Shown: positions 42,740-51,505, counted from the stretch's first letter. The stretch: DNA of 64,000 nucleotides from Lachnoclostridium sp. An138 (GCF_002160765.1 NZ_NFLF01000003.1:185118-249117); one strand, 5' to 3'. Numbers and translations are program-made. Notes: a model not told the origin generated them from the sequence alone.

Positions 42740-43211
42740 TTTTGTTCTCCTTTCGAGAATTGAGAGTAATACTATCGGGATATTTGTATCGCCATTGGTC
42801 GTATTCCTCTTTGGTTATCTCTCCCCGTTCCAGACGGGCAGCCTGCTCCTGCCATGCGTGGAACATATCAAACATAGTGGAGTAGGTGGAGCCGGTGGAC
42901 TTATCCAGCCGCAGGCATACTTCTCCATCAATCTCTCCGATTTTCAGCCCGTACATATCTTCCAGTGCAAAGAGCGTGTGTATAAGACCTATATAGCTGT
43001 CTATTTCCGGGACAGTGATTGCACGAGGACTTACATCAAGGATACGTGCCATTTCTTTTACAAGATCTTGTTTCGGCGTTCTGGCTTCTGATTCGTACTG
43101 AGCCATACGAACATCAGAGGTTTTTCCGAGAAAACCGAGGATTTCGCCTAGCTGCTTCTGCGTCATGCCTTTTCGATTGCGGAAAAAGCGTATTCGTTTG
43201 CCGATTGCCAT
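42726..43211 (-). CDS. XRE regulator of element A
   Basis: A 161-residue protein: Cro/CI helix-turn-helix (FFRNRKGMTQKQLGEILGFL, AQYESEARTPKQDLVKEMA), a middle segment, and a C-terminus GEITKEEYDQWRYKYP. The XRE protein of element B ends in the similar GEISEDEYFEWKINWP, so both look like the same class of element regulator. GGAGG precedes the ATG. It is divergent from the excisionase-like gene. Confidence 0.85.
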   Translation of the reverse strand: MAIGKRIRFFRNRKGMTQKQLGEILGFLGKTSDVRMAQYESEARTPKQDLVKEMARILDVSPRAITVPEIDSYIGLIHTLFALEDMYGLKIGEIDGEVCLRLDKSTGSTYSTMFDMFHAWQEQAARLERGEITKEEYDQWRYKYPDSITLNSRKENKNGNY

Positions 43212-43256
43212 AATAAAACCTCCGTTGCAGTTATAGTGATACAACCATTCTTGACT

Positions 43257-43305
43257 TAAACAAATTTGTTGAATTTAGTATAACATGGCACAACAGGAAT
43301 AGCAA
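43257..43305 (-). promoter_or_regulatory. Promoter and operator-like dyad of the XRE regulator
   Basis: On the minus strand TTGCTA, 17 bases, TATACT (43277-43305). The palindrome AACAAATTTGTT lies at the expected start of transcription. The same CTTAAACAAATTTGTT word occurs inverted at 41769-41784, on the other side of the two-gene unit. Confidence 0.6.
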
Positions 43306-43348
43306 GGGAAGCTTAAATAAAAAAAGTTAATATTTTTCTGCAAACCAC

Positions 43349-43408
43349 TTGACTTAACGGAATTTATTTAGTATTATAAATACAACTTAAACAAAAAGAG
43401 TTAAAAAC
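43349..43408 (+). promoter_or_regulatory. Excisionase promoter with TTAA/GTTAA operator words
   Basis: TTGACT, 17 bases, TATTAT (43349-43377), followed by ACTTAAACAAAAAGAGTTAA (43385-43404). Element B has the same layout at 54693-54750, where the dyad is TTAACAAAAAAGTTAA. Binding by the divergently encoded XRE protein is inferred. Confidence 0.6.
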
Positions 43409-43564
43409 TGAATGACCGTCCAAACTGAACAAACGCCATGACTTCCAGAAATGGAGCGAGCGGCTCTCATATATGAGGGACTGGCACAGCGCCGAACAGG
43501 GTTGCCTGCCAGAACAGGGAGGCAGAACGGCGAAGATTTTAAAGGAAAGGGGGACGATAACGGA

Positions 43565-43744
43565 ATGGCAGAAAAATCATTTATGACTGTGGAGGATGTG
43601 GCAGCGGAATTGCGGGTGTCAAAGTCAAAAGCCTACCAGATTGTGCGGGAACTGAACGCAGAATTACAGAAACAGGGCTATCTGACGGTGGCGGGACGTG
43701 TGAACGCTACATTTTTTCACAAAAAAGTCTGTTACAGCGATTAA
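43565..43744 (+). CDS. Excisionase-like helix-turn-helix protein, element A
   Basis: A 59-residue protein (MTVEDVAAELRVSKSKAYQI, then VRELNAELQKQGYLTVAGRV), typical of small MerR-like excisionase/regulators next to Tn916-type integrases. A homologue sits in the same place in element B. AAAGGGGGACG precedes the ATG. Confidence 0.8.
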   Translation: MAEKSFMTVEDVAAELRVSKSKAYQIVRELNAELQKQGYLTVAGRVNATFFHKKVCYSD

Positions 43745-43764
43745 GCGGAAAGGAGATGATTTGA

Positions 43765-44865
43765 ATGGCTGTATACAAAGACAATGCTACGGGAACGTGG
43801 CGGGTAATCTATCGCTTCACGAACTGGAAGGGGGAACGGAAGCAGACACAGAAACGGGGATTTGCTACGAAACGGGAAGCGCAAGCATGGGAGCATGAGG
43901 TCATGCTGAAACAGAACTCAAAGTTGGATATGACTTTTGCCAGCTTTTTTGAGATTTACGAAGCCGACAAGAAACAGCGCGTCAAGGAAAGCACATGGGA
44001 ATCCAAAAGCCATGTAATCCGCACAAAGATTTTACCGTATTTTGGGAATCGGAAGATAGCGGAGATTGAGGCAAAGGACGTTATCGCATGGCAGAATGAA
44101 CTTATGGCGTACCGGGATGAGAAAGGAAAGCCTTATTCATCTGACTATCTGAAAACCATACACGCTCAGCTAACGGCGATTTTCAATCATGCTGTGAACT
44201 TTTATAACCTGCCGTACAATCCGGCAAGACGGGCAGGAACAATGGGAAATGAAGTTCCGAAAGAAATGAATTTCTGGACGAAAGAGGAATATCTGAAATT
44301 CTCCGAAGCCATGATGGATAAGCCACGTTCCTATTATGCCTTTGAAATGCTTTACTGGTGTGGAATCCGCTCCGGCGAACTGCTGGCGCTTACTCCGGCT
44401 GATTTTGATTTTCAGAAGCAGACAGTCACAATCAGCAAGACATTTCACCGCTCTAAAGGGCGGGATATTATCACAAGCCCGAAAACGAAAAAGAGTAACC
44501 GTACAATCAAAATGCCAACCTTTCTCTGTGAGGAAATGCAGGAATATATCAAAATACTGTATGATATTCAGCCGGACGAGCGTCTGTTTACGGTCACGAA
44601 ATCCTATCTTAATCACGAAATGGAGCGAGGGGCGAAGCAGGCGGGCGTAAAGAAGATTCGCGTGCATGATATTCGTCATAGTGCGGTTTCCCTATTAATC
44701 GACATGGGATTTTCAGTGCTGGCGATTGGGGAGCGCATGGGGCATGAAGCGGAGAAAATCACTTATCGTTATGCTCACTTGTTCCCTACGGTGCAGACGG
44801 AAATGGCGGAGAAACTGGAAATGGAGCGTAGACATAAGGAGGATGCAAATGAAAAGAACACTTGA
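43765..44865 (+). CDS. Tyrosine integrase of element A
   Basis: A 366-residue integrase: arm-binding AP2-like domain (GTWRVIYRFTNWKGERKQTQ), core-binding domain (about 65-165), catalytic domain with arginine in WCGIRSGELLAL, HDIRHSAVSLL, GHEAEKITYRYAH (tyrosine). About two-thirds similar to the element B integrase by eye. Overlaps mobC by 17 bases. Expected to act on the guaA core site. Confidence 0.93.
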   Translation: MAVYKDNATGTWRVIYRFTNWKGERKQTQKRGFATKREAQAWEHEVMLKQNSKLDMTFASFFEIYEADKKQRVKESTWESKSHVIRTKILPYFGNRKIAEIEAKDVIAWQNELMAYRDEKGKPYSSDYLKTIHAQLTAIFNHAVNFYNLPYNPARRAGTMGNEVPKEMNFWTKEEYLKFSEAMMDKPRSYYAFEMLYWCGIRSGELLALTPADFDFQKQTVTISKTFHRSKGRDIITSPKTKKSNRTIKMPTFLCEEMQEYIKILYDIQPDERLFTVTKSYLNHEMERGAKQAGVKKIRVHDIRHSAVSLLIDMGFSVLAIGERMGHEAEKITYRYAHLFPTVQTEMAEKLEMERRHKEDANEKNT

Positions 44866-45172
44866 TTACAAAGGGCGGTGGCGTAATCATACGGTAGCGT
44901 TCCGGGTGTCTGACGAAGAATCGAAACTACTCAATGATTTGGTGGCACTGTCGGGCTTGACAAAGCAGGACTATATCACAAGGCGGCTGCTGTGCCGGGA
45001 TGTAGTGGTACAAGGCAATCCGAGGGTTTATAAGGTACTGAAAAACCAAATGGCGGCTATCTACGAAGAATTAAAGCGGCTGGAAGCGTTAAGCCCGGAC
45101 AATGACGAACTGCTCTACACGTTGCAGGTAATCGCAATCACATTAGATGGTCTGAAAGGAGAAGATGAATGA
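44849..45172 (+). CDS. MobC-like relaxosome accessory protein, element A
   Basis: A 107-residue protein with a ribbon-helix-helix-like start (HTVAFRVSDEESKLLNDLVA, SGLTKQDYITRRLL) and a helical tail, as in MobC family relaxosome proteins. The gene order integrase-MobC-RepA-relaxase is that of clostridial mobilizable elements. It overlaps the next gene by 4 bases. Confidence 0.7.
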   Translation: MKRTLDYKGRWRNHTVAFRVSDEESKLLNDLVALSGLTKQDYITRRLLCRDVVVQGNPRVYKVLKNQMAAIYEELKRLEALSPDNDELLYTLQVIAITLDGLKGEDE

Positions 45173-46299
45173 AAGAAAAAATGAAAACGACTGCTCCCTT
45201 ATCATCTGTTGGCGCAGATGGGGCGCAGCCGCAATTAAAAAATCACACTGAAATTATAGCAAATGAAACAGCACAAATCAATCTGCAAGCCGCACAAAAA
45301 CCGGAGAAATCCGGGAACGGCGGGCTTCAAACCGTTTCTATGACGGAACTGTATGATACCGTCTACCCGCCGAGAACGCCGATTGTGGACGGTTTTCTCT
45401 ATGGCGGCACTTATCTCTTTGTGGGTGCGCCGAAAGTTGGAAAATCGTTCTTTATGGGACAACTTGCCTACCATGTGGCAATGGGGATTTCGCTGTGGGA
45501 TTATCCTGTCCGAAAAGGAACGGTGCTGTATCTGGCACTGGAAGATGATTATGCAAGGCTTCAGCGGCGGCTCTCTGGTATGTTTGGCGTGGAATGTACG
45601 GATAAACTGTACTTTGCGACACAGGCAAAAACTTTGAATGAGGGCTTAGACAGGCAATTAGAGGAATTTTTGAAGGAGCATACAGACGCAAGACTGATTA
45701 TTATTGATACGCTCCAGAAAGTGCGTGAGGTCGGCGGGGACAGGTACAGTTATTCCAGCGACTACGAGATTGTGACAAAATTAAAGTCGTTCAGCGATAA
45801 ATACGGTATCTGCCTGCTGGTGGTTCATCACACACGCAAACTGGAATCTGAGGACAGCTTTGATATGATTTCCGGCACGAATGGGCTGCTTGGAGCGGCA
45901 GACGGGGCGTTTATTATGCACAAGAAAAAACGCACAGACAATGAGGCAGTCATGGATATAGTGGGGCGTGACCAGCCAGATCAGGAACTGACTATAGAGT
46001 TTGACCGGGAGCGCTGCGTCTGGAAATTCAAAAAGGCAGAAACGGAACTGTGGAAACAGCCGCCGAATCCCCTGCTGGAAGCAATCAACAATTTTCTGAC
46101 AGAAGATAAGCCGGAATGGGAGGGGACAGCAACAGAACTTGTGAGCCAGTTGCCGGATATGCAGATACAGGCAAACGTGCTTTCCAGAAAACTGAATGTA
46201 GTCAATAGCCAGTTGCTTAATGACTATGGAATTTTTTATGACAATAAGCGGGGGCATGAAAGGAAGATTATTCTGAAACGGCTTGAGCCGAGAGAGTAA
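45169..46299 (+). CDS. RepA-like AAA_25 ATPase, element A
   Basis: A 376-residue RecA/DnaB-fold ATPase. Walker A is GAPKVGKS (86-93), Walker B is LIIIDTL and a later motif is LLVVHHTRK. The C-terminal part looks like a winged helix. Such proteins in small mobilizable elements act as replication helicases (RepA). Iteron-like repeats lie immediately downstream. Confidence 0.85.
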   Translation: MKEKMKTTAPLSSVGADGAQPQLKNHTEIIANETAQINLQAAQKPEKSGNGGLQTVSMTELYDTVYPPRTPIVDGFLYGGTYLFVGAPKVGKSFFMGQLAYHVAMGISLWDYPVRKGTVLYLALEDDYARLQRRLSGMFGVECTDKLYFATQAKTLNEGLDRQLEEFLKEHTDARLIIIDTLQKVREVGGDRYSYSSDYEIVTKLKSFSDKYGICLLVVHHTRKLESEDSFDMISGTNGLLGAADGAFIMHKKKRTDNEAVMDIVGRDQPDQELTIEFDRERCVWKFKKAETELWKQPPNPLLEAINNFLTEDKPEWEGTATELVSQLPDMQIQANVLSRKLNVVNSQLLNDYGIFYDNKRGHERKIILKRLEPRE

Positions 46300-46302
46300 A
46301 AG

Positions 46303-46384
46303 CGACGATATGCGTCGGTTGCGACGGTATTTTTTACAGTGGGCTGGTATAGAAAATATCGACGCTATCGACGCAAACCGACGC
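46303..46384. other. Iteron-like repeats, putative replication origin of element A
   Basis: CGACG words at 46303 and 46322 (with CGTCG at 46313), and CGACGC at 46360, 46369 and 46379, the last three 9-10 bases apart. GCGTCGGTT (46312) and AACCGACGC (46376) form a long-range stem. They follow the RepA-like gene. Confidence 0.5.
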
Positions 46385-46397
46385 AGAAAGGATTTTT

Positions 46398-46631
46398 ATG
46401 AAGAACGTGCAAATCCCTTATGAATTATTTGTATCTCTGATCCGCTATCATCTAATGGAAGAAGATGATTGTCTGAATGAAATCCGGAAGGGGTTGGAAC
46501 AGAAATTGGATTCTCTGGTTCGCCATGAATTATATGCGAAATATAAGACTGCTCCCACACAGGAAGAACGGGAAAAAGCCAGACAGGAATATCTGGAAAA
46601 ACGTGGAGTGCCGAATAGCTTCCGCTGGTAA
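46398..46631 (+). CDS. Small protein of element A, unknown
   Basis: A 77-residue charged, helical protein (LFVSLIRYHLMEEDDCLNEI, then EEREKARQEYLEKRGVPNSF) starting after AGAAAGG. No homologue is present in element B. It lies between the RepA-like gene and the oriT region. Function is unknown. Confidence 0.6.
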   Translation: MKNVQIPYELFVSLIRYHLMEEDDCLNEIRKGLEQKLDSLVRHELYAKYKTAPTQEEREKARQEYLEKRGVPNSFRW

Positions 46632-46738
46632 TTTCTCTTTGATGATAACAGACAGGAGCGTGTCATGCTCCTGTGAATAGCAGACAACGAGAAAGGTGTG
46701 ATTTGATGATAATTCAGCCGGAATGAGGAACCCGGAAT

Positions 46739-46945
46739 GTGAACAAATATTTTTACGAAAGTGAAGCCCGTAGGATTGCCGCACTCAATGAAACCTTTGG
46801 AGATGTGGAACTGACTGCGGCAGAAATGCGGACGTTGGTATGGCTGTGCGGGTGGGAGGAATGTACGGTAGAAAACGTACTTTCCGCTATCCAAAAAGCT
46901 ATGGCAGCGGAAGCAAAGCGGCGGAAACAGCCGCCCCATCCGTAG
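46739..46945 (+). CDS. Small conserved oriT-proximal protein, element A (shortened)
   Basis: A 68-residue protein (NKYFYESEARRIAALNETFG, then VWLCGWEECTVENVL) starting at GTG. The element B homologue starts 11 codons earlier at an ATG with a strong ribosome site. In element A the matching ATG (46706) is followed by an in-frame TGA at 46724 where B has TGG. Translation here must use the GTG or the gene is failing. Confidence 0.65.
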   Translation: MNKYFYESEARRIAALNETFGDVELTAAEMRTLVWLCGWEECTVENVLSAIQKAMAAEAKRRKQPPHP

Positions 46946-47001
46946 GACGGAAAAGCCCCCGGCAGGGCGCAAAGGCAGCTTTTGATGGACGGAACGGCTG
47001 T

Positions 47002-47062
47002 CAAAAGTGCTTTTGCGTTACTTTCGGCGAAAGTAACAAAGCCTATGCGCCGTATCCGGCGC
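47002..47062. other. oriT-like cluster of three palindromes, element A
   Basis: CAAAAG-TG-CTTTTG (47002-47015), GTTACTTTC-GGC-GAAAGTAAC (47017-47037) and GCGCCG-tatc-CGGCGC (47047-47062), just upstream of the relaxase. The same three occur at 57925-57985 in element B with one loop base changed. This position and structure fit a transfer origin. Confidence 0.65.
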
Positions 47063-47093
47063 TGATTACCCGGACAGGGAGAAAGGATATTGA

Positions 47094-48407
47094 TTGAAGC
47101 GAACTATCAGCTTTATGACAGGGAAAGGCTCTGTCAATCATAACAGCAGAAAATTCCATGCAAAGAACACTGACCCGGAACGAAGTTATCTAAACGTAGA
47201 ATATTGCAATAAAAATGTTAAGGATGTATATCACGAATTGTTTGATGAAGCACTCGCCAGGTACAATGAGAAGCAGACCAGAAGTGACCGCCGGATTGAC
47301 GATTATTATGAGAAAATCCGTTCCGGCAAGCAGGAAAAGCCGTTCCATGAGATTATCCTGCAAATTGGGGATAAGGACAATATGGGAGCGAAAACGGAGA
47401 ACGGACAGCTTGCCGCAAAGGTGTTGGATAAATATATGCATGACTTCCAGCGGCGAAATCCTACGTTGAGGGTGTTCAGCGCCTATCTTCACATGGACGA
47501 AGCAACGCCTCACCTGCATATAGATTTTGTACCGTATACGACAGGAAGCAAGCGGGGGCTTGATACAAGAGTTTCACTGAAACAGGCATTATCTGCTCTC
47601 GGATTTAAAGGCGGCACAAGGCGGGAAACAGAATTAAATCAGTGGGTGGCTTATGAGAAAGAACAGCTTGCTGCTGTCATGCTGGAACATGGGATTGAGT
47701 GGGAGAAGAAAGGCACACATGAAAAGCATTTATCCGTTCTGGATTTTGAGAAAAAGGAGCGGGCAAAGGAAGTCGCAGAGTTGGAAGCAAAGAAAGCGGA
47801 ATTGCAGGAAGAAAATGCAACTTTTCAAGAAATCAACGAAGATTTGCATGAACAGTTGTTACAGGTTGATGATGAGATTCGCTCCTTGCAGGAAAATTTA
47901 CAGGAATCCCGGCAGGAAGCAGAGAAAGCGCAGAAACAGGCGGATAAATACCAGAAACGCATGAATGAACTTGCCCCTATGGTAAAGAACATGGAGAAGC
48001 TGGCGGCAGATTTTTCCGCAGACCCGGAACAGACGCTTCCAGAAGCGGCGGTTATGGAATCTGCAAAGTCGTATCGGGAGAAGAAAGCAAAGCCGCTGGT
48101 AAAGAAAATCGTACAAGTCATGCGCTCTGTTTATTCGGCATATCTGGATATTTCAAATAAGTTTACAAAGCTGCAAGCGGCATATAACAGGGAACGGAGT
48201 GGAAATGAGCGGTTGACAAACAGGCTGGAAGAAGTCTTGGCGGAAAATCGGGAACTGCGGATAGTGGCGGCGGATTTTGAGCATATAAAGGCTGTGGTTG
48301 GCTCTGAACAGGTAAACGCTGTTATTAACCGGGCGAAGCAACAGGAACGGATAGAAGCCGAGCAGAAACGGGTTACAAAGAGAAAACATAATCGGGAAGC
48401 CCGTTGA
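47094..48407 (+). CDS. MobV-family relaxase (Mob/Pre), element A
   Basis: A 437-residue plasmid recombination/mobilization enzyme. N-terminal motif I is SFMTGKGSVNHNSRKFHAKN, the metal-binding motif is PHLHIDFVPY (His140, His142, Asp144), and residues about 215-320 form a long coiled coil. It nicks and leads DNA at oriT. TTG start with GAGAAAGGA upstream. Residues 1-220 are nearly identical to the element B relaxase; beyond that the two diverge. Confidence 0.92.
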   Translation: MKRTISFMTGKGSVNHNSRKFHAKNTDPERSYLNVEYCNKNVKDVYHELFDEALARYNEKQTRSDRRIDDYYEKIRSGKQEKPFHEIILQIGDKDNMGAKTENGQLAAKVLDKYMHDFQRRNPTLRVFSAYLHMDEATPHLHIDFVPYTTGSKRGLDTRVSLKQALSALGFKGGTRRETELNQWVAYEKEQLAAVMLEHGIEWEKKGTHEKHLSVLDFEKKERAKEVAELEAKKAELQEENATFQEINEDLHEQLLQVDDEIRSLQENLQESRQEAEKAQKQADKYQKRMNELAPMVKNMEKLAADFSADPEQTLPEAAVMESAKSYREKKAKPLVKKIVQVMRSVYSAYLDISNKFTKLQAAYNRERSGNERLTNRLEEVLAENRELRIVAADFEHIKAVVGSEQVNAVINRAKQQERIEAEQKRVTKRKHNREAR

Positions 48408-48413
48408 CAGATG

Positions 48414-48503
48414 GAGGGCTGTTTAAAGCCCTCTTAGCCGCCATGAAGCGAATCTCCGTCAGTTAGTCAAGAGCGGCGTAGCCCATTTAGTTTACTCTTG
48501 ACT
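48414..48503 (+). terminator. Two hairpins after the element A relaxase
   Basis: GAGGGCT with AGCCCTC (48414-48433) followed by CTT, and AGTCAAGAG with CTCTTGACT (48465-48503). The first is a likely relaxase terminator. Confidence 0.55.
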
Positions 48504-48611
48504 GGCTGGTGGGGATTTGCTATTTCTTTTGATAATGTGTGGAAAGTAATGGCGGCTTCTGGTAGAATAGCTGTATGGTAAATAAAAAATGTGCTTTAAG
48601 AGGATTGGACG

Positions 48612-49022
48612 ATGAAATCAGCAGAGAGAATAAAATACTTTTATGAAACTATCATATCTGAAAATGAAATTGAGAGAATGGCAGAGTTTATATCGCCAGA
48701 ATGCTGTGTAAAAATGGGAGAAAAGCTGATTCCAGTCGGTATTGACGGTATGAAAGAACACATAAAGGCAACTAAGCAGACATATCCCGATTATAAAATG
48801 AAGATTATCAAACAGTTTTGTGATGGGGATTATGTCATTTCAGAATTTATTATGGAAGGTACACATAAAGGGGAATGGATTGGAATAAAACCAACTGGCA
48901 AACGATTAGTGTTTACAGGCGTTGACATTGATAAAGTAATCGATGGTTTAATTGTGGAGCATGGCGGTGCGGTAAATACATTTGAAACTTTGTTTGAAGC
49001 AGGTATGATAGGAGCAAAATAA
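48612..49022 (+). CDS. SnoaL-like ester-cyclase-family protein
   Basis: A 136-residue alpha+beta barrel protein with the SnoaL pattern (GIDGMKEHIKATKQTYPDYK, FIMEGTHKGEWIGIKPTGKR). The family covers polyketide cyclases and many uncharacterised small proteins. It is the first right-cargo gene in element A. AGAGGATTGG lies before the ATG. Substrate unknown. Confidence 0.82.
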   Translation: MKSAERIKYFYETIISENEIERMAEFISPECCVKMGEKLIPVGIDGMKEHIKATKQTYPDYKMKIIKQFCDGDYVISEFIMEGTHKGEWIGIKPTGKRLVFTGVDIDKVIDGLIVEHGGAVNTFETLFEAGMIGAK

Positions 49023-49061
49023 TTTTAGAATAGTGAAAATCGAAATTTATGGAGGGATACA

Positions 49062-49475
49062 ATGCTTGAAAATATACCGTCTCAATCAACTATGACTGAA
49101 TTGATTGGACAATCTTTGTTTGAAGTTTGGCAAGAGTTATGTTCGGCTATTGATGAAAAATACGAAATGGAACGATTATGGAATACTGGTGGTAAGAATT
49201 GGACTTATGAGTATAAATATCGTAGAGGTGGTAAAACACTTTGTTGTTTATACGCAAAAAGTAATTGCGTTGGTTTCATGATTATCTTTGGAAAAGACGA
49301 AAGAACAAAATTTGAAGATATAAGAAGTACGCTTTCTGATTCCGTTTGCAGGCGATATGATGAAGCAAAAATCTATCATGATGGAAAATGGGTAATGTTT
49401 GAACCGACTGATACGGCAGAATTTGATGATTATATGAAATTGTTGGCTATTAAAAGAAAACCGAATCGGAAATAA
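49062..49475 (+). CDS. DUF3788-family protein
   Basis: A 137-residue protein with the DUF3788 pattern (WNTGGKNWTYEYKYRRGGKT, then GFMIIFGKDER and DGKWVMFEP). Function unknown. It starts 39 bases after the SnoaL gene with GGAGGG upstream, so the two are probably cotranscribed cargo. Confidence 0.8.
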   Translation: MLENIPSQSTMTELIGQSLFEVWQELCSAIDEKYEMERLWNTGGKNWTYEYKYRRGGKTLCCLYAKSNCVGFMIIFGKDERTKFEDIRSTLSDSVCRRYDEAKIYHDGKWVMFEPTDTAEFDDYMKLLAIKRKPNRK

Positions 49476-49603
49476 GAACTGTCTGTTTATTGGAATTTTT
49501 GAAGAGGATATTGCGCCACTTAATCTTAATATAGCAGAAACAGTTGAACTATTTCGGAAATTATAGTAAAATATTGCAGGTATAATATACATTAGGAGAA
49601 ATC

Positions 49604-50308
49604 ATGTTTATATTAAAGAAAAATGCAAAAAAATATGTTTATACGAATTTAAAAACAATAGCATCTGTAGAAGAACAAAGAATAGATTTGAGAATAAAAA
49701 TACCAAGAGAAACTATCAAGGTTTGCGTTATTGACGATGAAGGTTTTGATATAAATATGCTGTATGATTTGGGATATAAGAATATTCGAAAAAAAATACA
49801 GTTTGAGAGTATGGATGAATATGAAGACTATGATATAATACTATGTGATATAGAGGGAATTGGAATTAATGTAGATGTGGATAAGCAAGGTTTGGCAGTA
49901 GCAGAACAAATAAAAGATGTATATCCAGAAAAGGTTGTATTATTGTATTCTGGGAAAAATGTTGAGACTTTTGGGGAAATGCCAAAGAATCTTGACGGGT
50001 ATTTGAGAAAACAATCCTCAATGAGTGAACTAGCTAAAAGCCTAGATGCCTATTATAAACAATCGATCGATCCAATTAATGTTTGGAAAAAAACTAGAGA
50101 TGAGATGTTAAATAATAAAGTTTCCACAAAAACAGTAGCATTTCTTGAAGATAGGTATTGTAGATCATTACTTGAAGGGAAAGGGTACTTATACAACAAT
50201 GCTAATTTAAATGAGACGGAAATATTTTCGGCGGAGAATATTTCAAAATATATTGAAATATTAGCAAAAGTAGTAGAAGTTGTGAGGAGATTATCTACAG
50301 ATGTTTAA
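49604..50308 (+). CDS. Receiver-domain protein with helical C-terminus
   Basis: A 234-residue protein. After a 38-residue N-terminal segment comes a CheY-like receiver (VCVIDDEGF with acidic pocket Asp44/Asp45, phosphoacceptor Asp82 in IILCDIEG, YSGKN and a lysine in YLRKQ). The last 90 residues are helical without a DNA-binding domain I can recognise. It overlaps the kinase gene by 8 bases. AGGAG is upstream. The DNA is very AT-rich. The output is unknown. Confidence 0.82.
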   Translation: MFILKKNAKKYVYTNLKTIASVEEQRIDLRIKIPRETIKVCVIDDEGFDINMLYDLGYKNIRKKIQFESMDEYEDYDIILCDIEGIGINVDVDKQGLAVAEQIKDVYPEKVVLLYSGKNVETFGEMPKNLDGYLRKQSSMSELAKSLDAYYKQSIDPINVWKKTRDEMLNNKVSTKTVAFLEDRYCRSLLEGKGYLYNNANLNETEIFSAENISKYIEILAKVVEVVRRLSTDV

Positions 50309-51338
50309 TCAGTATTCAATAGAGAAAAAAGAGTTGATTGTATCTACAGAAATACCATATTTTTGTGAAAAGTTCTTTTACGATGAAAATAAAAAATGTA
50401 AAAAGTATTATGAAGAAATTAGTAAAGATGAGTACATAGATGGTTTATATCAATGTCCATATGGATTTAGTTGCTATAAAAGTAATGGTAAAATCTATAG
50501 TTGTTTAATTGTAGGAGGACATTCTGATTTATCAAAAGTAAATATACATTTAAAAACTTATAAACAGAGCTTAAAAGATTTCACTAACTATACTATAAGT
50601 CAATTGCGAATGATAATAGGATATAATGAGAGTTTAGAACATAAACAAAAAATATTACGCTTAACAATACATGATTTGAAAAATGCAACAAAACATTTTA
50701 TGGATTTGGCGGAGAGTGTAAAACAGAGTACGGATTTATCAAAGAAGATTGAAGAAGATGAAGAATTGTTTTCTGCAATTGAAGGATATAGTTTAATACA
50801 ATATCGTTTGGATTATCATGATCAACTATTAAATAATGGAGTAGTTTATGGAAATGAAAAACGGAATATAAATTTTCATAAAATGATTATGAAATTATGC
50901 AAATTAATGCAGTATAGAGGAAAGAAGAAAGATGTTTCCATAGAATTTCATGGATATACTAATAATAGATTTTTGTGTAGTCGAGATATGTATTTAGCTA
51001 GTTTTATTTTTATTGAAAATGCAATTAAGTATGCAGAGCAATTTTCAGCAATTGATATTGATTTTAATGATTATGGACATGATACAACAGAAATTAAGAT
51101 AGTAAATATTTGTAGAAATATTTCGGCTGATGAGATGGAAAAAATATATAATGATGGTTTTCGAGGAGGACAGGCTCAAGTTACCTCAAAGGGGAGCGGA
51201 TTGGGTTTGGGATTGGCCAAAAAAATATGTGATAGGTCTGGAGTTCAATTAAAAACAACATTTCAAGAAATCGATTCGGATGTAGGGAAATTTGCTGTAG
51301 AACTGATTATTCAGAGGGATATAGTTGAAATGATATAA
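50301..51338 (+). CDS. Soluble histidine kinase with cysteine-rich sensor part
   Basis: A 345-residue kinase without membrane segments. The N-terminal 80 residues carry cysteines at 22, 33, 52, 58 and 68 (YQCPYGFSCY), a possible metal or redox sensor. The H-box is LTIHDLKNATKHF (His124), the N-box FIENAIKYA and the G-box GSGLGLGLAKKI. Its partner is the receiver gene just upstream. As cargo on a mobile element without a DNA-binding regulator it could be a defence or signalling module. Confidence 0.85.
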   Translation: MFNQYSIEKKELIVSTEIPYFCEKFFYDENKKCKKYYEEISKDEYIDGLYQCPYGFSCYKSNGKIYSCLIVGGHSDLSKVNIHLKTYKQSLKDFTNYTISQLRMIIGYNESLEHKQKILRLTIHDLKNATKHFMDLAESVKQSTDLSKKIEEDEELFSAIEGYSLIQYRLDYHDQLLNNGVVYGNEKRNINFHKMIMKLCKLMQYRGKKKDVSIEFHGYTNNRFLCSRDMYLASFIFIENAIKYAEQFSAIDIDFNDYGHDTTEIKIVNICRNISADEMEKIYNDGFRGGQAQVTSKGSGLGLGLAKKICDRSGVQLKTTFQEIDSDVGKFAVELIIQRDIVEMI

Positions 51339-51367
51339 TTTGCCAATCAAAACTAAAAAAACTCTGT

Positions 51368-51384
51368 GGCAACATTTTGGCAAC
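51368..51384 (+). repeat. Right-arm repeats of element A
   Basis: GGCAAC at 51368 and 51379 (11 bases apart), same word as in the left arm. The end (51384) is 104 bases before the att-like core at 51488. Confidence 0.6.
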
Positions 51385-51487
51385 AGAAAATCAGCAAGCT
51401 AGAATAAATGATGTAATTAAAGTAAAGAATGGCATGTATTTATATAAAAATTAAACAAATATAGTTAATAAAAACAAAGGACACGCC

Positions 51488-51500
51488 GAGTTTGAATAGT
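51488..51500 (+). repeat. att-like core between elements A and B
   Basis: GAGTTTGAATAGT, an imperfect copy of the guaA-end core. It is the junction of right end A and left end B in the tandem. Confidence 0.6.
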
Positions 51501-51505
51501 AAACG

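Larger units (their letters stand above)
41730..51487. mobile_element. Integrative mobilizable element A
   Basis: Elements in order: left arm with 11-base-phased GGCAAC repeats (41789, 41800), DUF2971 and XRE genes, divergent excisionase-like gene, tyrosine integrase, MobC-like protein, RepA-like ATPase, small genes, oriT-like palindromes, MobV relaxase, cargo (SnoaL, DUF3788, receiver and histidine kinase), right arm GGCAAC pair (51368, 51379). There is no conjugation machinery, so it would rely on a helper. It is integrated at guaA. Confidence 0.8.

Noticed and set aside
49477..49566. Short frame reading IGIFEEDIAPLNLNIAETVE after the DUF3788 gene
   Set aside because: It could be the tail of a lost gene, but it has no start codon or recognisable family, so I did not annotate it.
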